A stretch of DNA of 64,000 bases from Epiperipatus broadwayi (taxonomy: Eukaryota > Onychophora > Udeonychophora > Euonychophora > Peripatidae): the NCBI GenBank assembly GCA_028023455.1, contig JAQFVV010012982.1:64001-128000 (forward strand), in the 5' to 3' direction. Each line of letters begins with the position of its first letter. Within the stretch, counting starts at the first letter, position 1. The translations under genes were made by a program, and so were the position numbers. Under the pieces are notes generated by a model, which did not search any database, had not been told where the DNA came from, and saw only the letters and a program-made list of their open reading frames with translations. Of the stretch, positions 1-11,663 are shown in pieces.

Positions 1-375
1 AAGTATATTATGAGCTTTTTGGTGATTATAACTTCAATTATTAAGAAACCTAGATGGGGCGATGCCTTTGTTAGATAATATAATTTTTTGTTTATTGTTG
101 ATATTGTTAGATGAGCTAACCTTGGTGAAAAAATTATTTTTTCTAAAACCAAAAAACTGAAAATGGTAGTCTGGAAGTCTTTTCAGAGAAAAACTTTTTA
201 ATAATGATTTTCCAAAAGGATTTAATTAAAAGGACTTCCGAGTTCTATCTATATAGCCAATTTCTCAGCAAATACTGAGTTTTCATTTAATATTGTAATT
301 AATTATACTACGATAGACTTTATTTGCACCAGAATATATATATATATAAACATTACAAGCATAAAGCTAAACTAG
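1..375. other. AT-rich sequence, nothing recognised
   Basis: No coding signal, tRNA or repeat family is recognised here. A short TA run lies near 335-350. Confidence 0.5.
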
Positions 376-1060
376 TCAATATAAAATCAAAACTTCCCCA
401 AACTTAAAATTAAAACACCCACCAAAAAATATTATTAAAACACACCCCCTAATTTTCCTCTCCTACAAAAACTCTCAACTTATTAAAAAAAAACCACAAA
501 ACCTCCACTCTCTTCTCAAAATACTCACACAAATCCCTTCCCCTTTCCCTCCCTTTATACCAAAACAACTCAAAAAAATCTTCAATTTTTTCAATATTAT
601 AAATTTAAAAATAATTACTCTTTTTTAATTTTTTTTTTTTTTTTTTTTTTTTTTTCATACACACCTTCGATCTTTCTTTTTTACTTTTTGTTATTGATGT
701 TTTTTTTTTTTTTTATAAAAATATAAATAAGGTTTTTTTTTTTTCTTTGTATATGTTTGTGTTTAAATTTTTGTTTGTGTGAAGGCAAAAAATATTTTTT
801 TTGAGATAAGTGAGTTTTTTAGGTGGTTTTTTATTTTAAAAAAAAATGAAAATTTTTGGATTTTTTGATATTTATTAATTGTGAGTGATTTATTTTTTTT
901 TGGGTGGTTGGGTAGTGAGGGGGGGGGGGGGGGTTTGTGGGGGTGTGTGTAGGGGGGGGTTGTGTTTGTGTGGGTTAGGTTGTGTTTATTTTTTTATGTG
1001 GTGGTTTTGTTGGGGGTTGTTTTTTTTTTTTTTTTTTTTTTATATATATATAATTTTAGT
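376..1060. repeat. Low-complexity block: G-free then C-free
   Basis: Positions 376-668 contain no G at all and 787-1060 contain no C at all. Between them are long T runs. The right half includes a run of about 15 G near 919-933 and T runs at 1019-1041. The block ends next to the 3' end of the RTE LINE. A reading frame across 885-1250 is an artefact of G and T runs. It may be real simple sequence or an assembly or sequencing artefact. Confidence 0.7.
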
Positions 1061-1121
1061 CAAAAATGTATCATCATTGTCAACCATTATCAATCCACTG
1101 CAGGATGAAGGTCTTTCCAAG

Positions 1122-1343
1122 TTAAATCCATCTTCTCCAATCTCTAGCCTCTCTTTTCCACAATACCTCTGCACATTTTCTTATTTCATCCATCCATCTC
1201 ACATATGGTCTCTTTCTGAATCTTTTACAATTTCTTGGAATCCAGTTTAAGATTTCAATTGTCCCTCTATTATCATCCCTTCTAGCAATATGTCTAGCCC
1301 AATTCCACTTGTCTTTTAATTCTTTCAATGATGTCAGTAACAT
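1122..1343 (-). pseudogene. RTE reverse transcriptase C-terminal fragment
   Basis: A 73-residue open piece on the minus strand holds the conserved tail of RTE ORFs: a KWNWARHIARRDDNR block, then a proline/basic linker, then VRWMDEIRKC. It belongs to the LINE at 1061-4160. The same tail recurs on the plus strand near 8490-8600 and 22040-22260, so at least three copies of this family lie in the window. Confidence 0.8.
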
Positions 1344-2205
1344 CTGTTTGTTTTCTTACCTGTACATTGTATTTCTATCTCTTCTCTCCATACTTCTTTG
1401 AATGGTCTGAAGTCTCTGTATTGCTCTTCTATTAAGTGTCCAAGTTTCAGATGTATTAGTAAGAACTGGTAAAACACATTTATTAAAAACCTTCCTTTTC
1501 AAACACATAGGCATATTTCCTTTTAGTATTAAGTTATTTCTACCAAATCACTCCAAACAAGTTTAATTCTATGATTAATTTCATCTATTATGTTTCTATC
1601 TCTAGTAATAATCTGACTAAGGTATTTGTAGTTGTTAACTTCTTCTAAATCATCATAATCTATCTTTATTTTCATATTTTGACAAAATCCATTGAACATT
1701 ACTTTAGTCTTTTTAACATTTACCTTTAGTTATACTTTCTTTCTTTCATCTGATAACTCCTGCAGTATTTCTTGAAGCTCTAAAGTATTGTTAGCAAAAA
1801 CAACTACGCTATCTATAAAATCTAAGCAACTTAAATAATCTCCATTTACTTTTACTCCTTCAGTTTCCCATTTTAATCCACAAAATACTTCTTGCAGCAC
1901 TGTTGTAAAAAGTTTTGTAGATATGGAGTCATCTTGTCTTACACCCTTCTCAATGTTAACTGTCCTAATATCATTATGTAATCTAATTGTTCCTGTTGCA
2001 TTTTTATAAATATTCTTCAGAATATGACAATATTCTAGGTATTTGATGATTCAATATTTTAATCACTAAAGAAATGCTTATAGAATCAAATGCTTTTCCA
2101 TAACCTATAAATCTAAAGCATAATGGCAACTCATGTTCCTTGGTCCTTTCTATTGCTTCTCTCAATATTAGGATATAATCTACTGTACTAAAACCACTTT
2201 TAAAT

Positions 2206-2424
2206 TCAGCTCGTTCTTTTTGGTTGGTTGAAATACAATGTTCTCTGTAGACAAGTTGTAATTATCTTGGTAAAAATTTTGTATAAAACTGATAAATGGC
2301 TAATAGGTCTGTAATTTCTAATATATTCTTTATCACTTTTTAAAAATATTAATACATTTTTCCAATCATTTGGTACAAATGATACATCTTTATTATTTAG
2401 ACATTTGGTATATAACTTTGCCAA
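2206..2424 (-). pseudogene. RTE reverse transcriptase, finger region fragment
   Basis: The 72-residue piece has W-K-N-V followed by LIFLKSDKEYIRNYRPISHL, the hallmark of reverse transcriptase motif 1 and 2 in non-LTR elements. An adjacent open piece at 2484-2687 corresponds to the linker between endonuclease and reverse transcriptase. Both are part of the decayed LINE. Confidence 0.8.
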
Positions 2425-3013
2425 AAAAAATTCTATTTTTTCACAAGCTTCTTTTAATATATCATTTATAATTTCATCATTACCTAGAGTTTTCTTTTCT
2501 TCATAAATTTAATTGCATGTCTCACTTCTTCTTTTAAAATTCTGGGCAATTCAGAAGATATAATAGATGTAGGAGATACTGGTTCTTTGTTACTATATAA
2601 TTCTTGATAGAACTCTTTTACCCATTTTATGATATCATTTCTCTTTTTAGTAATAGTTCTATCTTTTATTGTTATTGACAATATCAATTTCCTATCAACA
2701 CCAAAATGTTGTTTTACACTCTTGAGAGTTTTATTTTTTATATAGCCTTCCTTGTTAGTTTACAATTATATTTTCTTATATTATTATCAACTTTTTTTTT
2801 GTACAATTTTACAAAATTTGAGATATTCAATCCTTTTTAATGCATCATTTTTATATAACTTCATTATCCTTCTTTTTTTTCATTAATTCTCTAGTTTCAG
2901 TAGAAATTTTACTACTCAATTGCTGTTTTGTTCTACCAGCTAGCTCTGTTGCAGTTTTTAAAAGTGTATCAGTTATTTTCTTATTAATTTCATTCAAATA
3001 TAAATTGTGTTCA

Positions 3014-3303
3014 AAGTCTACTAATAAACATCACATGACCACCATCTCTTATGCTTGTGTATAACTGTTGTTAAAACAGGCATAACTCACTATACATATG
3101 CCACACACAGCAAGCTAGAGTAATCAATGGATGCCAGAAGGCTTGTGCATAAAATACCCATCTAGTGCCTACTCTGGTGATATTGGATGAGTAGGCACTA
3201 GATAGGGATTTTATGCACAAGCCTTCTGGCATCCATTGATTACTCTAGCTTGCTGTGTGTGGCATATGTATAGTGAGTTTTGCCTGTTTTAAGTCTACTA
3301 ATA
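3014..3303. mobile_element. R2 palindromic element with 13 bp target duplication
   Basis: Positions 3027-3290 form a near-perfect hairpin (left arm about 3064-3170, right arm about 3185-3290), inserted in the RTE LINE. The 13 bases aagtctactaata occur on both sides (3014-3026 and 3291-3303), consistent with a target-site duplication from retrotransposition. The apex contains gatattggatgag, the sequence just 3' of the hammerhead cleavage site in the fuller R2 copy at 15091-15149. The catalytic core itself is absent. Confidence 0.8.
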
Positions 3304-3324
3304 CTTAAAACCGATTTGCAAGTT

Positions 3325-3773
3325 CTAATTTAAATTAATTAGAGTGTTTCTGAAGATTCGTAATATCAACTGTAAATATTGTTTTTTTAATAATCTTTGT
3401 CTCTTTAGTTTTGCATTAACATGTATCTTACATCTTGCTAATTGACAATCACTTCCTGTGGTGAATTTATTAAGAACAGTACAATCTTGAAATATGTATT
3501 TTCTGTTAGACAAAATATATTCCAATTCTGCTGTGTTTTCATTTGTATTCTTCTGTGTCCATTACCTTTTAACATTTTTTCAAAAAAAAAATTCATCATA
3601 TAGAGTTTTTTTTTTTTTGCAAACTCCACAAGTGTATGACCTCTCTCATTTCTATTACAATAACCAAATTTATCTACAGCACATTCATCTTTAATTTGTT
3701 TACCAATTCTAGCATTAGTCTCCCAGAACAATTTTAAGATGTTGTTTAGTCTGATTAAAAACCTTTTGTACAT
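3325..3773 (-). pseudogene. RTE endonuclease C-terminal fragments
   Basis: Two overlapping minus-strand frames (3438-3773 and 3325-3525) together read as the second half of an AP-type endonuclease. They show NARIGKQIKDECAVDKFGYC, then NERGHTLVEFAKKKK, then TENTYFKIV and, after a frameshift, SDCQLARCKI where active elements have SDH. The histidine of the catalytic SDH is lost. Sequence up to about 4160 translates weakly into the N-terminal half. Confidence 0.75.
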
Positions 3774-4160
3774 CAGTATAAAATCTTCTATTACTTCATC
3801 ACTATGAGAACTTGTTGGGACATAAATCTAAATTATCTGCATTTGGTATCTGCTATTAAGTTAAATAACTAATCCTGTCTTTCTGTTCAATACACCATCA
3901 ATCTCCACAATGTTGTTCTTCTATTTTGAATCATACTCCACTTGTACTTACAATATTTGTGCCTTTATAATAGAATACATGCTCACTTTTTAAATCAATT
4001 ATCTCTTCACCTTTTCTTCTAACTTCACAATTCCAATAATGCCCCATTTAATATAAAATGGTTCTTCTTCCAATTCTTGCAATCTTCTTTCATTTGAATG
4101 TGATCTGCAGTTGCACCTACTTAAATAAAATCTTCATCAAATGGAAGCCTGGGTTTATAA

Positions 4161-7100
4161 TCATGGGATTCTTGGCACTCTCTGCCTTTGACCACAACCA
4201 CTGCCTTAACTAGTGACTTTACAGCTCCTGGGAATAAAAGCCATGATTTATTTTTATCTGTCACGATAGTATATATTTATTAGAAATTTTTTTTTCATTT
4301 ACAAAGACATTCATTCTGCCTTATCAGGCAACTGAAAGAAAAAACCATGAATATTTCTGCATCTTAAAGGTAAAAGGAAATACCCTCACCGATGCTGGCT
4401 ACCCCCACCAATACAGGCTAATGTGTGTTGGTGAGCAGCCCATCCATGTTATTTATTATATGAATAATCACATAGTAATAACAGCTGCAATGACAAGAAC
4501 ATATGAAATTGACATTAGGAATTTGCCCTGCTCAGTTCCTTTAAGGCCTCCAAGAGGAATCAAAGGGTCTCCTAGTTAATATATCTAAAAACACTATAGT
4601 TAAATTATCAATTTTTATTGCACATTAAAATATGAATATTTAATATACCTACAATAGCCATTTGTAAATGGGTATGGTCACTCCAACTTCAAAGAAAAAA
4701 CACTGCCTTAGAGATGAATTGTGTGATGACTATGGAAACCAATATGTAAAACACAAATGTGTCTATGTAGAGAATGTGTTGGTGGATTTTTCTAATTAGT
4801 TAATAATTTGCAATGTTATCTTTCAGCAGAAAATACTTCAACACTATATCTAATTGTAACTCTAGAGTATCCTTTTTCCCTGTCATTATCTTCCATGTGG
4901 AAATAATCCGTATGGCATTTAATTTGAATGTATTTAAGATAATCTTTATAATGTATATAGATCTATCTCTCCAATGAAGCCAAGCTCAAGTTTACCATAA
5001 AATATCCTTTCAAGATATTTAGCACTGTTGATTTGTTTTACATATCCAAATCTAATGAAGGTGTGATTTGACAATAATAGACTTTATATTGTTACATCCA
5101 GTACATTGAAGAACATATTGTCTGGTTTTATAATCTTACCATTTTATTTTTAAATTTTTACAGAGCACCCATAAATAATTAAAAAAAAATTTTTTTTATA
5201 TTGAGTCAATAAATGGTACAAAGTCTCATTTCTATGCAATAAGTTACATAAAATAACAGTTCTATATATAGCTAACTTATTTGAGTCTTTATTCCCATAT
5301 GAAATACCCTAACTTTTAACTTGGTAAAGGCACAAAGGAGATTATGCTGCATCTTAATACCTAAGACTACATTCCTTCTTATAAAACAACCATGGTTTTT
5401 ATTTTAGTTTACATTCTCAAGTTAATAACTATCCAAGCTAAATTTGCAGCAAGTTTTTTTTTCAACACTGGCTGATAAAGAACTTGAATTTTTTAAACAT
5501 TTAATGAAAGTTTTTATATATTGGATTAAAAAAATTAAGTACATTTTACAGATATATAAACATATATATTTAATATATCTAAACATGTTTTATTGTTTAT
5601 AATAATAATGCAAATGTATTTTTGCTACATATAAAATATGTAATATCACAGAAATATATATTCCATATCTTGATTACTAATATCAACAATCTTACAGATT
5701 AAAAGTAGAAACTGGTAAATATCTATATTATAACAATTAATAGCTTTTCTATAAGAGTGGAATTAAAAGATTCGTTGGCCAATTCTTAATTAAGAAAATA
5801 TGATTTTAAGTAATAAATTCCTGAAAAAATGAATATACTTTTTTTTTAAGTCAAATGCATTAATTAAAAATGGTAAACCATGTTTTACCATGCTCAGGAA
5901 TGCTGTTGGAAAAATATATAAATAAATGTTTCATCAATTTGCTTATTGTTTTCAAATCATACATATATTTTTTTCACTATTTTGAGAGTTTTTTCATATT
6001 CAAGTCATTCTATGATGTTAATTTATCAAATAAATAAATTACCAAACTTTATAATTCATACTGATAAAAGATCTGTTTAGTTGGAATCTTTACTTTTTAC
6101 ACATAATGCCTTATCTATTTTAAATTACTTTCTTCTATTACCCTGAACTTTTATAACTATTAAAATTAGTATTATAAAATTCATCACAGCAAGCAAAAAA
6201 TTTTTGGGTCTTAAAAGACATTGACATTCTCCTCCAGATTCTTTATATTAAATGTTGGCATCAGATATATTCTGTTGTTCTAAAAATATACCACAATATA
6301 CTTATATGTCTTATTTAGTATATGATTTATCACCACTTATCACAAATAATAAAATATTTATTTACTTATTAGTATCCCGTATGTTTATTCTAGCTGGGGG
6401 GGGAAATAAAAATAAAAAAATACAAAAGAAAAAAAAGAGAAGTGCTGAGTGCCTAATTAAAGAATGAAAATATGATTACACAAACATGTAGACTCATTGA
6501 GCAAAGTAATGATTAGTGAATAAAAAAACTCATAATGACTAGGCCATATACTAATCCATATGACAACAGGAATGTAAAATAGAAGAGACAGCATAAAAGA
6601 AAATAAGTCAGAAAGACTTTCTGGTTGTGGCAGAATGCAGTAAGACAAAAGAAAAAAGTAGAAAATAAAGAAACAATAACAAAAAAAATAGAAAAGATTG
6701 TTTATCACATAAACAGTATCTAATTAAATATATATATATAACAGCACTTAAGTTGTAGTTACACAGATTTTATATATATATTCAGTGTTCTTGTTTCAGA
6801 AATAAATAGTGAGAATTAAATTCGATTTATGTATTTATTTCATTTGTTTGCTGCAGTATTTAATAAACAATTTAGAATGCATGAATATTTAGTCAGTATA
6901 TCAGAAAAAAATGTATCAAAAGGATTCAATATATAGCCCAATTATTGTGCTAATGCTTGTCTTCAAAACATTAAAATATATTAATGATTACTGCGTGGAA
7001 AATTGTGACATTCATGCACTAGCGATGTTAAATTTCAATCCAGAAATCTTTAGTTTTCAAATTCATTACTTTATTACTTTTCTACCCTAAAAACGATTCC

Positions 7101-8469
7101 CAAAACATTAAAAAACATGAGTATTTGACTATATCTATGTGTGTATATTTGCTTAAATGATTGAGAACTTCGAGCAGATAGAAATTTTATTTCTTTTTTC
7201 AACAATGAACAATCTCCGCCTATTAATTGTTTAATTGTATTGCTAAATCTGTCTTAAATTTTTAACTAAAAATTTAAATTATGAAATAAATTTGCATAAT
7301 AATATATTTAATGTTTTTAATTTATACATTATAACAAAGTGTTTTTTATAATGTTCCACATGATTAATTAACACCCACCGACTTTTTTTTAAAATTATTT
7401 TTTCATACCACCTACCAAGATATGGCATCTTCAAGCGTAGTCTTTACATTTCCCATTTCAAATAATGATGACATTTTTGTATATTTTATTTTTAACATTT
7501 TTACAAATAAAGATTTTTAATTCAATATTTACACAATTTGTCATTTTAATTATTTTTTTTTATTAGTAAACTGATTAAAAATAATGTTAAAATAGCTGTC
7601 AACGAATCATAATAAATGTTCATTTAAGATTAGCTCATAATATTTTATGCATTTGTTAGAAAATATTTAATATATATAGAAATAAATAAATTATTATTAA
7701 TAAAAATCAAAGTTAAATTATATTCATTTCATTAATATTCATTACTGCTATTGTTATCATGTTATTTTTTATTATTGTTACACAGGTTTGTTGACTCCAT
7801 TGAGTTCTAAGTGTCTTAGTAGTAACATATAATTTATATCTTATTTTACTTAGATAGTCCTTTACTGCTTTTCATTTAAAATGATAACAAGCAAAATTTT
7901 GGTCTCCATTTAATTCTTATTTTAATGATAAACTGGCTTTTTCTTATTACAAGAATATATAATTATTAGTTCTTCAGTTGAAATTTGGATGTAGGGATAA
8001 ATAGTTGTCTAAACAATCAAACCCATATCAAAGCCAATCCTAGAGGTTAAGTTATGAATTAATTGCCTCAAATATTGAATTGAAATAAGCACCAAAAGAA
8101 GATATAATATTTTAAAAGTAATTTTTATTTAATTATTAGAAGAAAAAAAATTAAAAAGATCTATCAAAAATTATTCAATTCTCTGAAAAAAAATTTACAC
8201 TTAAAATTTTCCTAAATAAGCATAATTTTATAAAAAAATAAAAAAAAAGGGTAAACAAAAGGTTATGGTAAATCCATTCTGTTGTTTAATTATGAAATAA
8301 ATTTACTGTATTTATTAGGTAGTTTAAATATGCTAAAATTCAGAACTAATAAAATAAATAAATGAAGTTTGTAGAACATTTTAGAAAATAAAACTATGAA
8401 ACGTTTCTACTGATGCAACACTAAGTATTAGGCTTGTTTCTTCCCCAAATTTGTAAAGTAGAGACTAAA
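4161..8469. other. AT-rich intergenic DNA
   Basis: 4161-4570 is slightly richer in GC and may be the 5' untranslated part of the RTE LINE. From 4570 onward I see no coding region, tRNA or repeat family. Short frames at 6252-6467 and 6457-6708 are low-complexity open frames without recognisable features. Small TA microsatellites occur near 6728-6740. Confidence 0.5.
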
Positions 8470-8633
8470 AATATTGTGTTCAGAAACAGACCACAAGTGA
8501 GGTAGATGGATGAAATAAGAAAGAGTGCAGAGATGATGTGGAGAAGAGAAGCTAAAGATCAGAGAAGATGGATTGAACCTGGAAAAACCTTCATCCTGCA
8601 GTGGATTAATAATGTTTGATGACGATGATGAGG
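8470..8633 (+). mobile_element. RTE LINE 3' end fragment
   Basis: The plus strand reads as the last part of the RTE ORF, including VRWMDEIRKSAEMMWRREAK and an ILQWINN ending. It is followed by the short tgatgacgatgatga tail. It is heavily 5'-truncated, as is normal for dead RTE copies, and the same family as 1061-4160. Confidence 0.8.
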
Positions 8634-8751
8634 TATAAATAAGTAATTTTTATAAAAACAAGACAAATGGGATTTATCCGAGAAAATTAATACTAAATAC
8701 ATTTTTCAAAAAGTGTTGGAAAATGTTTTAAGTATATGTATATAATTATAG

Positions 8752-8940
8752 GGATTTGAACTCAGACTTTCAAGCTCTCTTTTGTCATCAACTCTATTTC
8801 ATACAATCAATACACTTGACTACATACATGTGAAAAAGATAAATGATCTCCAATATTTTTTTCACATGTATGTGGTCATGTGTATTGATTATTTGAATTG
8901 GAGTGGATAATAAAAGGGAGCCTGAAAGTCTGGGTTATTT
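8752..8940. mobile_element. R1 head-to-head palindrome (partial)
   Basis: The left part (8752-8862) is R1 in minus orientation, beginning gggatttgaactcagactttc. The right part (8863-8935) is the same sequence in plus orientation, ending gcctgaaagtctgggt. The turn is at ccaatatttttttcac, the 3' strand of the hammerhead stem I, and the ribozyme core is missing at the junction. Confidence 0.75.
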
Positions 8941-8984
8941 AATATTACATATTCCTCTTCTGCCCATTCCTCTTCTGTGCATTT

Positions 8985-9372
8985 AAATGGTTTTAAGATC
9001 CTGCATATGAGGGGTCAAGAATAACTTATGGGCAACATGGTTATGACATCAAAATTGACAAACAAGGGCTGTCAACATGCCATCGTCAGAGTTTCAGTGA
9101 TATGGATGGCTAAAGAGTTGGAGAGGGGAGATGATGAAGCCTGTCCATTAAAGTTTGAAGATTTGATATCTTAATATAAACTGAGCACTGATTATTTATT
9201 TGTGCAGGTGATGATGATTTGCACCAACTGATGAATGCTGGTTCAGCATGAAATACGTATATTGGAAATCTTTTATCTTTTTCTGTATTTGTTTGTGGGT
9301 ATCAGTTGTACAAGATGGAATGGATGACAAAAAGGAGCTTGGAAAGCTGGTTCAAATCTCTATAATTACATA
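8985..9372 (+). mobile_element. R1 hammerhead retroelement copy A
   Basis: This copy shares with 17590-17965, 47575-47890 and 57710-58015 the blocks aagcctgtccattaaag, atcttaatat and tgagcactgatt. These are followed by the hammerhead at 9216-9270, then a tail ending in ggttcaaatctc, which resembles a pol III B box. Weak A-box-like sequence precedes it. It lies about 0.8 to 0.9 kb upstream of the Penelope-like ORF in the same orientation, so it may be a flanking repeat of that element. Confidence 0.75.
9216..9270 (+). ncRNA. Hammerhead ribozyme, type I (R1-A)
   Basis: The core CTGATGA is at 9228-9234. Stem II pairs atgctg (9235-9240) with cagcat (9244-9249) across the loop gtt. GAAA is at 9250-9253. 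A short palindromic stem III follows at 9254-9260. The predicted cleavage is after A9261 (context ATA). Stem I has an inner helix CCAA (9224-9227) with TTGG (9262-9265), an internal loop gca, and an outer helix gattt (9216-9220) with aaatc (9266-9270). All conserved core bases are present, so this is the best candidate for activity. Stem III is loopless and would favour dimers. Confidence 0.85.
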
Positions 9373-10136
9373 TACCTTAAAAGTATATATAACAATAATG
9401 TAATAATTTATTTTTTTTATTATATGTAAATATTATTTATAAGTAATACATGAAAATTTTTATCATTTCTTAAAATATTTTTCTAAGAGTACCCATTAAG
9501 GAAAATGCTGTTAATATAATCTGCCTTAGTCCCAAAACTTTTCAGCACAAGCCCTACCCACAACTCTGATTTTGAATAAAATCTAGAGTACTATAAGTAG
9601 AATGAATATTGATGCAATTGATGGTTGTAAAACATTGCTACTAATGAAAATGATTGAATTAAAAGTAGTAAGTTTTGAAAAAAAAAATATGTAGAAAAAT
9701 ATATGGAAAAAATTGCAAAGGAACTATAAAAGAAGGCATAATTAAGAGAGACTTATACACAGCAACTATGAAAAGAAAATTTAACATTTATATCAGATGT
9801 AATTTTGAGTACAGAATAATTAATAGAATTAGAAACACCATAAAATTGTAAGAAATATATCTTCAAAAGCTAAACCATTTGAATGGCCATAAAATGTAAG
9901 TTGAAATTATTATGAACACATTGCAGACTGCAGATGTTGATGATGATAGGCTCACTTTAATTTATTTCTAATTAAATGAAATTTAATTTATAAAGAAGGG
10001 GTAAGCAATAACCAACTTTCATCATTAATAAAGATTAGTGATCTGAATGATGATTAGTTTTAAATAATACATTTAAGATTTTATGTTGACATACTTTTTG
10101 AATCAAGTATTCGGGATACACTAAAATTATTTATAT
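9373..10136. other. AT-rich spacer before the Penelope-like ORF
   Basis: No coding signal is seen. A short tgttgatgatgatagg run at about 9937-9952 resembles an RTE-type 3' tail but has no coding sequence attached. Any 5' untranslated part of the Penelope-like element would lie here. Confidence 0.4.
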
Positions 10137-11663
10137 CAACTTTTTATCATTAAAGTGCATACTCTCAATTTTAAAGTGAACAAAGACAAGTTCATATCGG
10201 CTGTTCTTAGACTACAAACTGGTAAAGCATTTTCCAAGGCAGACTACAACAAGATGTACCCCTCAGCCACAACACCCTGCAGAATGTTCTCTAATGCCAA
10301 AACACACAAAGAAGGCATACCATTATGCCTAATGATGGACTTTGGAGGAGTGCACTAATACAATGCCACTAAAGTAATCAATACATGGATCACACAAAAC
10401 ATAGGCTTTGGCTCACACACAATCAAATCATCATTTAATTTCATACACAGAATTGAGAAAGTCACACCCACACACAGCACAAACATGATAGTAATGGATA
10501 CAGCAGAACTATATGTTTCCATCGATAGACCCAAATTCATATCCATTCTAAAAGAAGAATTAACAAGACAACAACATATACAATTTGTAGTGGCATTTTT
10601 GCAATGGCTGGACAAAAACATTTATGCTGTATTTAACCAGCAATGGTACCACATGGACAATGGTTGGCTGATAGGCTTTCCTGTGAGTGGAATTATATCC
10701 AGCATCATCCTCAATGCATAGGAACAGATCATCATCCCCAGATATCTGTCCATAGATCTTGTATTGTATATCCACTATGTTGAAGATATCTTCATTGCTG
10801 CATCCCTCGAAACTATAGAAGACATAAAGACAGGTTTAAAAACTACCATGGGTCTGATTATAAACACAATACATCAAGATGCTCACAACTCTGTCAAATA
10901 CCTAGACTTGAAATTGAAGATGGAACCCCCATGCTTCCACTACAAAATGCTAATCAAGTCATTAAACATAAGAGGCCACATCCAATATCAATCAAATACC
11001 TCCAGCACTTACAAACTGGCTGGATTAAAGGCATTTCACTACAGAAATGCCAAACTGTGCAGCTTCAAAGCTGACAGAAAGGTTAACATCGAAATGTATC
11101 AATCAGTCTTATTAAAGGTGAGATATACCAGAAAAAACATAGATAAAATAATCAGAACCTTCAAACACCAACTTAACCCAGCAAACACCCAAAGTCAACC
11201 TCAAATCCTTCTCCTATATATAAGAAACATAAAGAATTTATACAGAATCTTTTATAATAATTTCAGCTTATGCTATTGCACCCACCCCACCCCAATTTTA
11301 ATAGACAAAGATCAGCTTCTTCCAATATACACACAGCAAGCAATATACAACATAGCATGTCTGTACAACAATTGCCTTGCATCATATTATGGAGAAACAA
11401 AGGCAACATTACACACTAGGCTCTCACAGCATACATATGCTTATTACAAAGCACAAACAGACTCCGTGGACACATCTATCTTCACACAGTATGGTACTTC
11501 TGCAGGACACCCTTACGTTTCAGACAGCCCTCGAGTCATGTGCAGAGAGTGCCACAACTTAAAGAGAAAGATTAAAGAGGTTTATTTTATTAACTTGGAC
11601 TGTAATTTGATGAACAAAAGAGATACGTGTTATGCAATATCCAAAAAATGGCAAACATAATTT
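10137..11663 (+). pseudogene. Penelope-like element: reverse transcriptase plus GIY-YIG endonuclease, two in-frame stops
   Basis: One continuous frame runs from about 10137 to 11663, broken only by TAA at 10356-10358 and TAG at 10719-10721, with no frameshift. The N-terminal part has KMYPSATTPCRMFSNAKTHK, a Penelope reverse transcriptase signature. Motif A reads VMDTAELYVSI with its Asp retained. Then comes GFPVSGIISSIILNA, and the active site reads YVEDIF where YVDDIF is usual, so the first catalytic Asp of the pair is Glu. The C-terminal GIY-YIG region has AIYNIACLY followed by YYGETKATLHTRLSQH near 11340-11435, with the first GIY degenerate, and then a Cys-rich MCREC. The N-terminus looks truncated. 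Penelope-like elements commonly carry hammerhead ribozymes in their repeats, which fits R1-A upstream. The copy is recently dead rather than ancient. Confidence 0.9.

Larger units (their letters stand above)
1061..4160 (-). mobile_element. RTE-type non-LTR retrotransposon, decayed, interrupted by an R2 palindrome
   Basis: On the minus strand the fragments run in the order expected of an RTE LINE. First comes an apurinic-type endonuclease (about 4160-3310), with peptide pieces such as NERGHTLVEFAKKKKLYMMN and a degenerate copy of the SDHRLVR motif. Reverse transcriptase follows (about 2700-1700), with KEYIRNYRPISHLSVLYKIF, then GVRQDDSIS, then the active-site box FIDS where FADD is expected. 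The usual RTE C-terminus comes last (1350-1080), with KDKWNWARHIARRDDNR and RPYVRWMDEIRKC. The 3' end is a short TGATGA-type run near 1065-1075, typical of RTE. Many stops and frameshifts make it inactive. The order and the C-terminal motif make the class secure; exact ends are not. Confidence 0.85.

Noticed and set aside
885-1250. 121-residue open frame, glycine and phenylalanine rich
   Set aside because: It is G and T homopolymer sequence running into the reverse complement of a LINE; no protein character.
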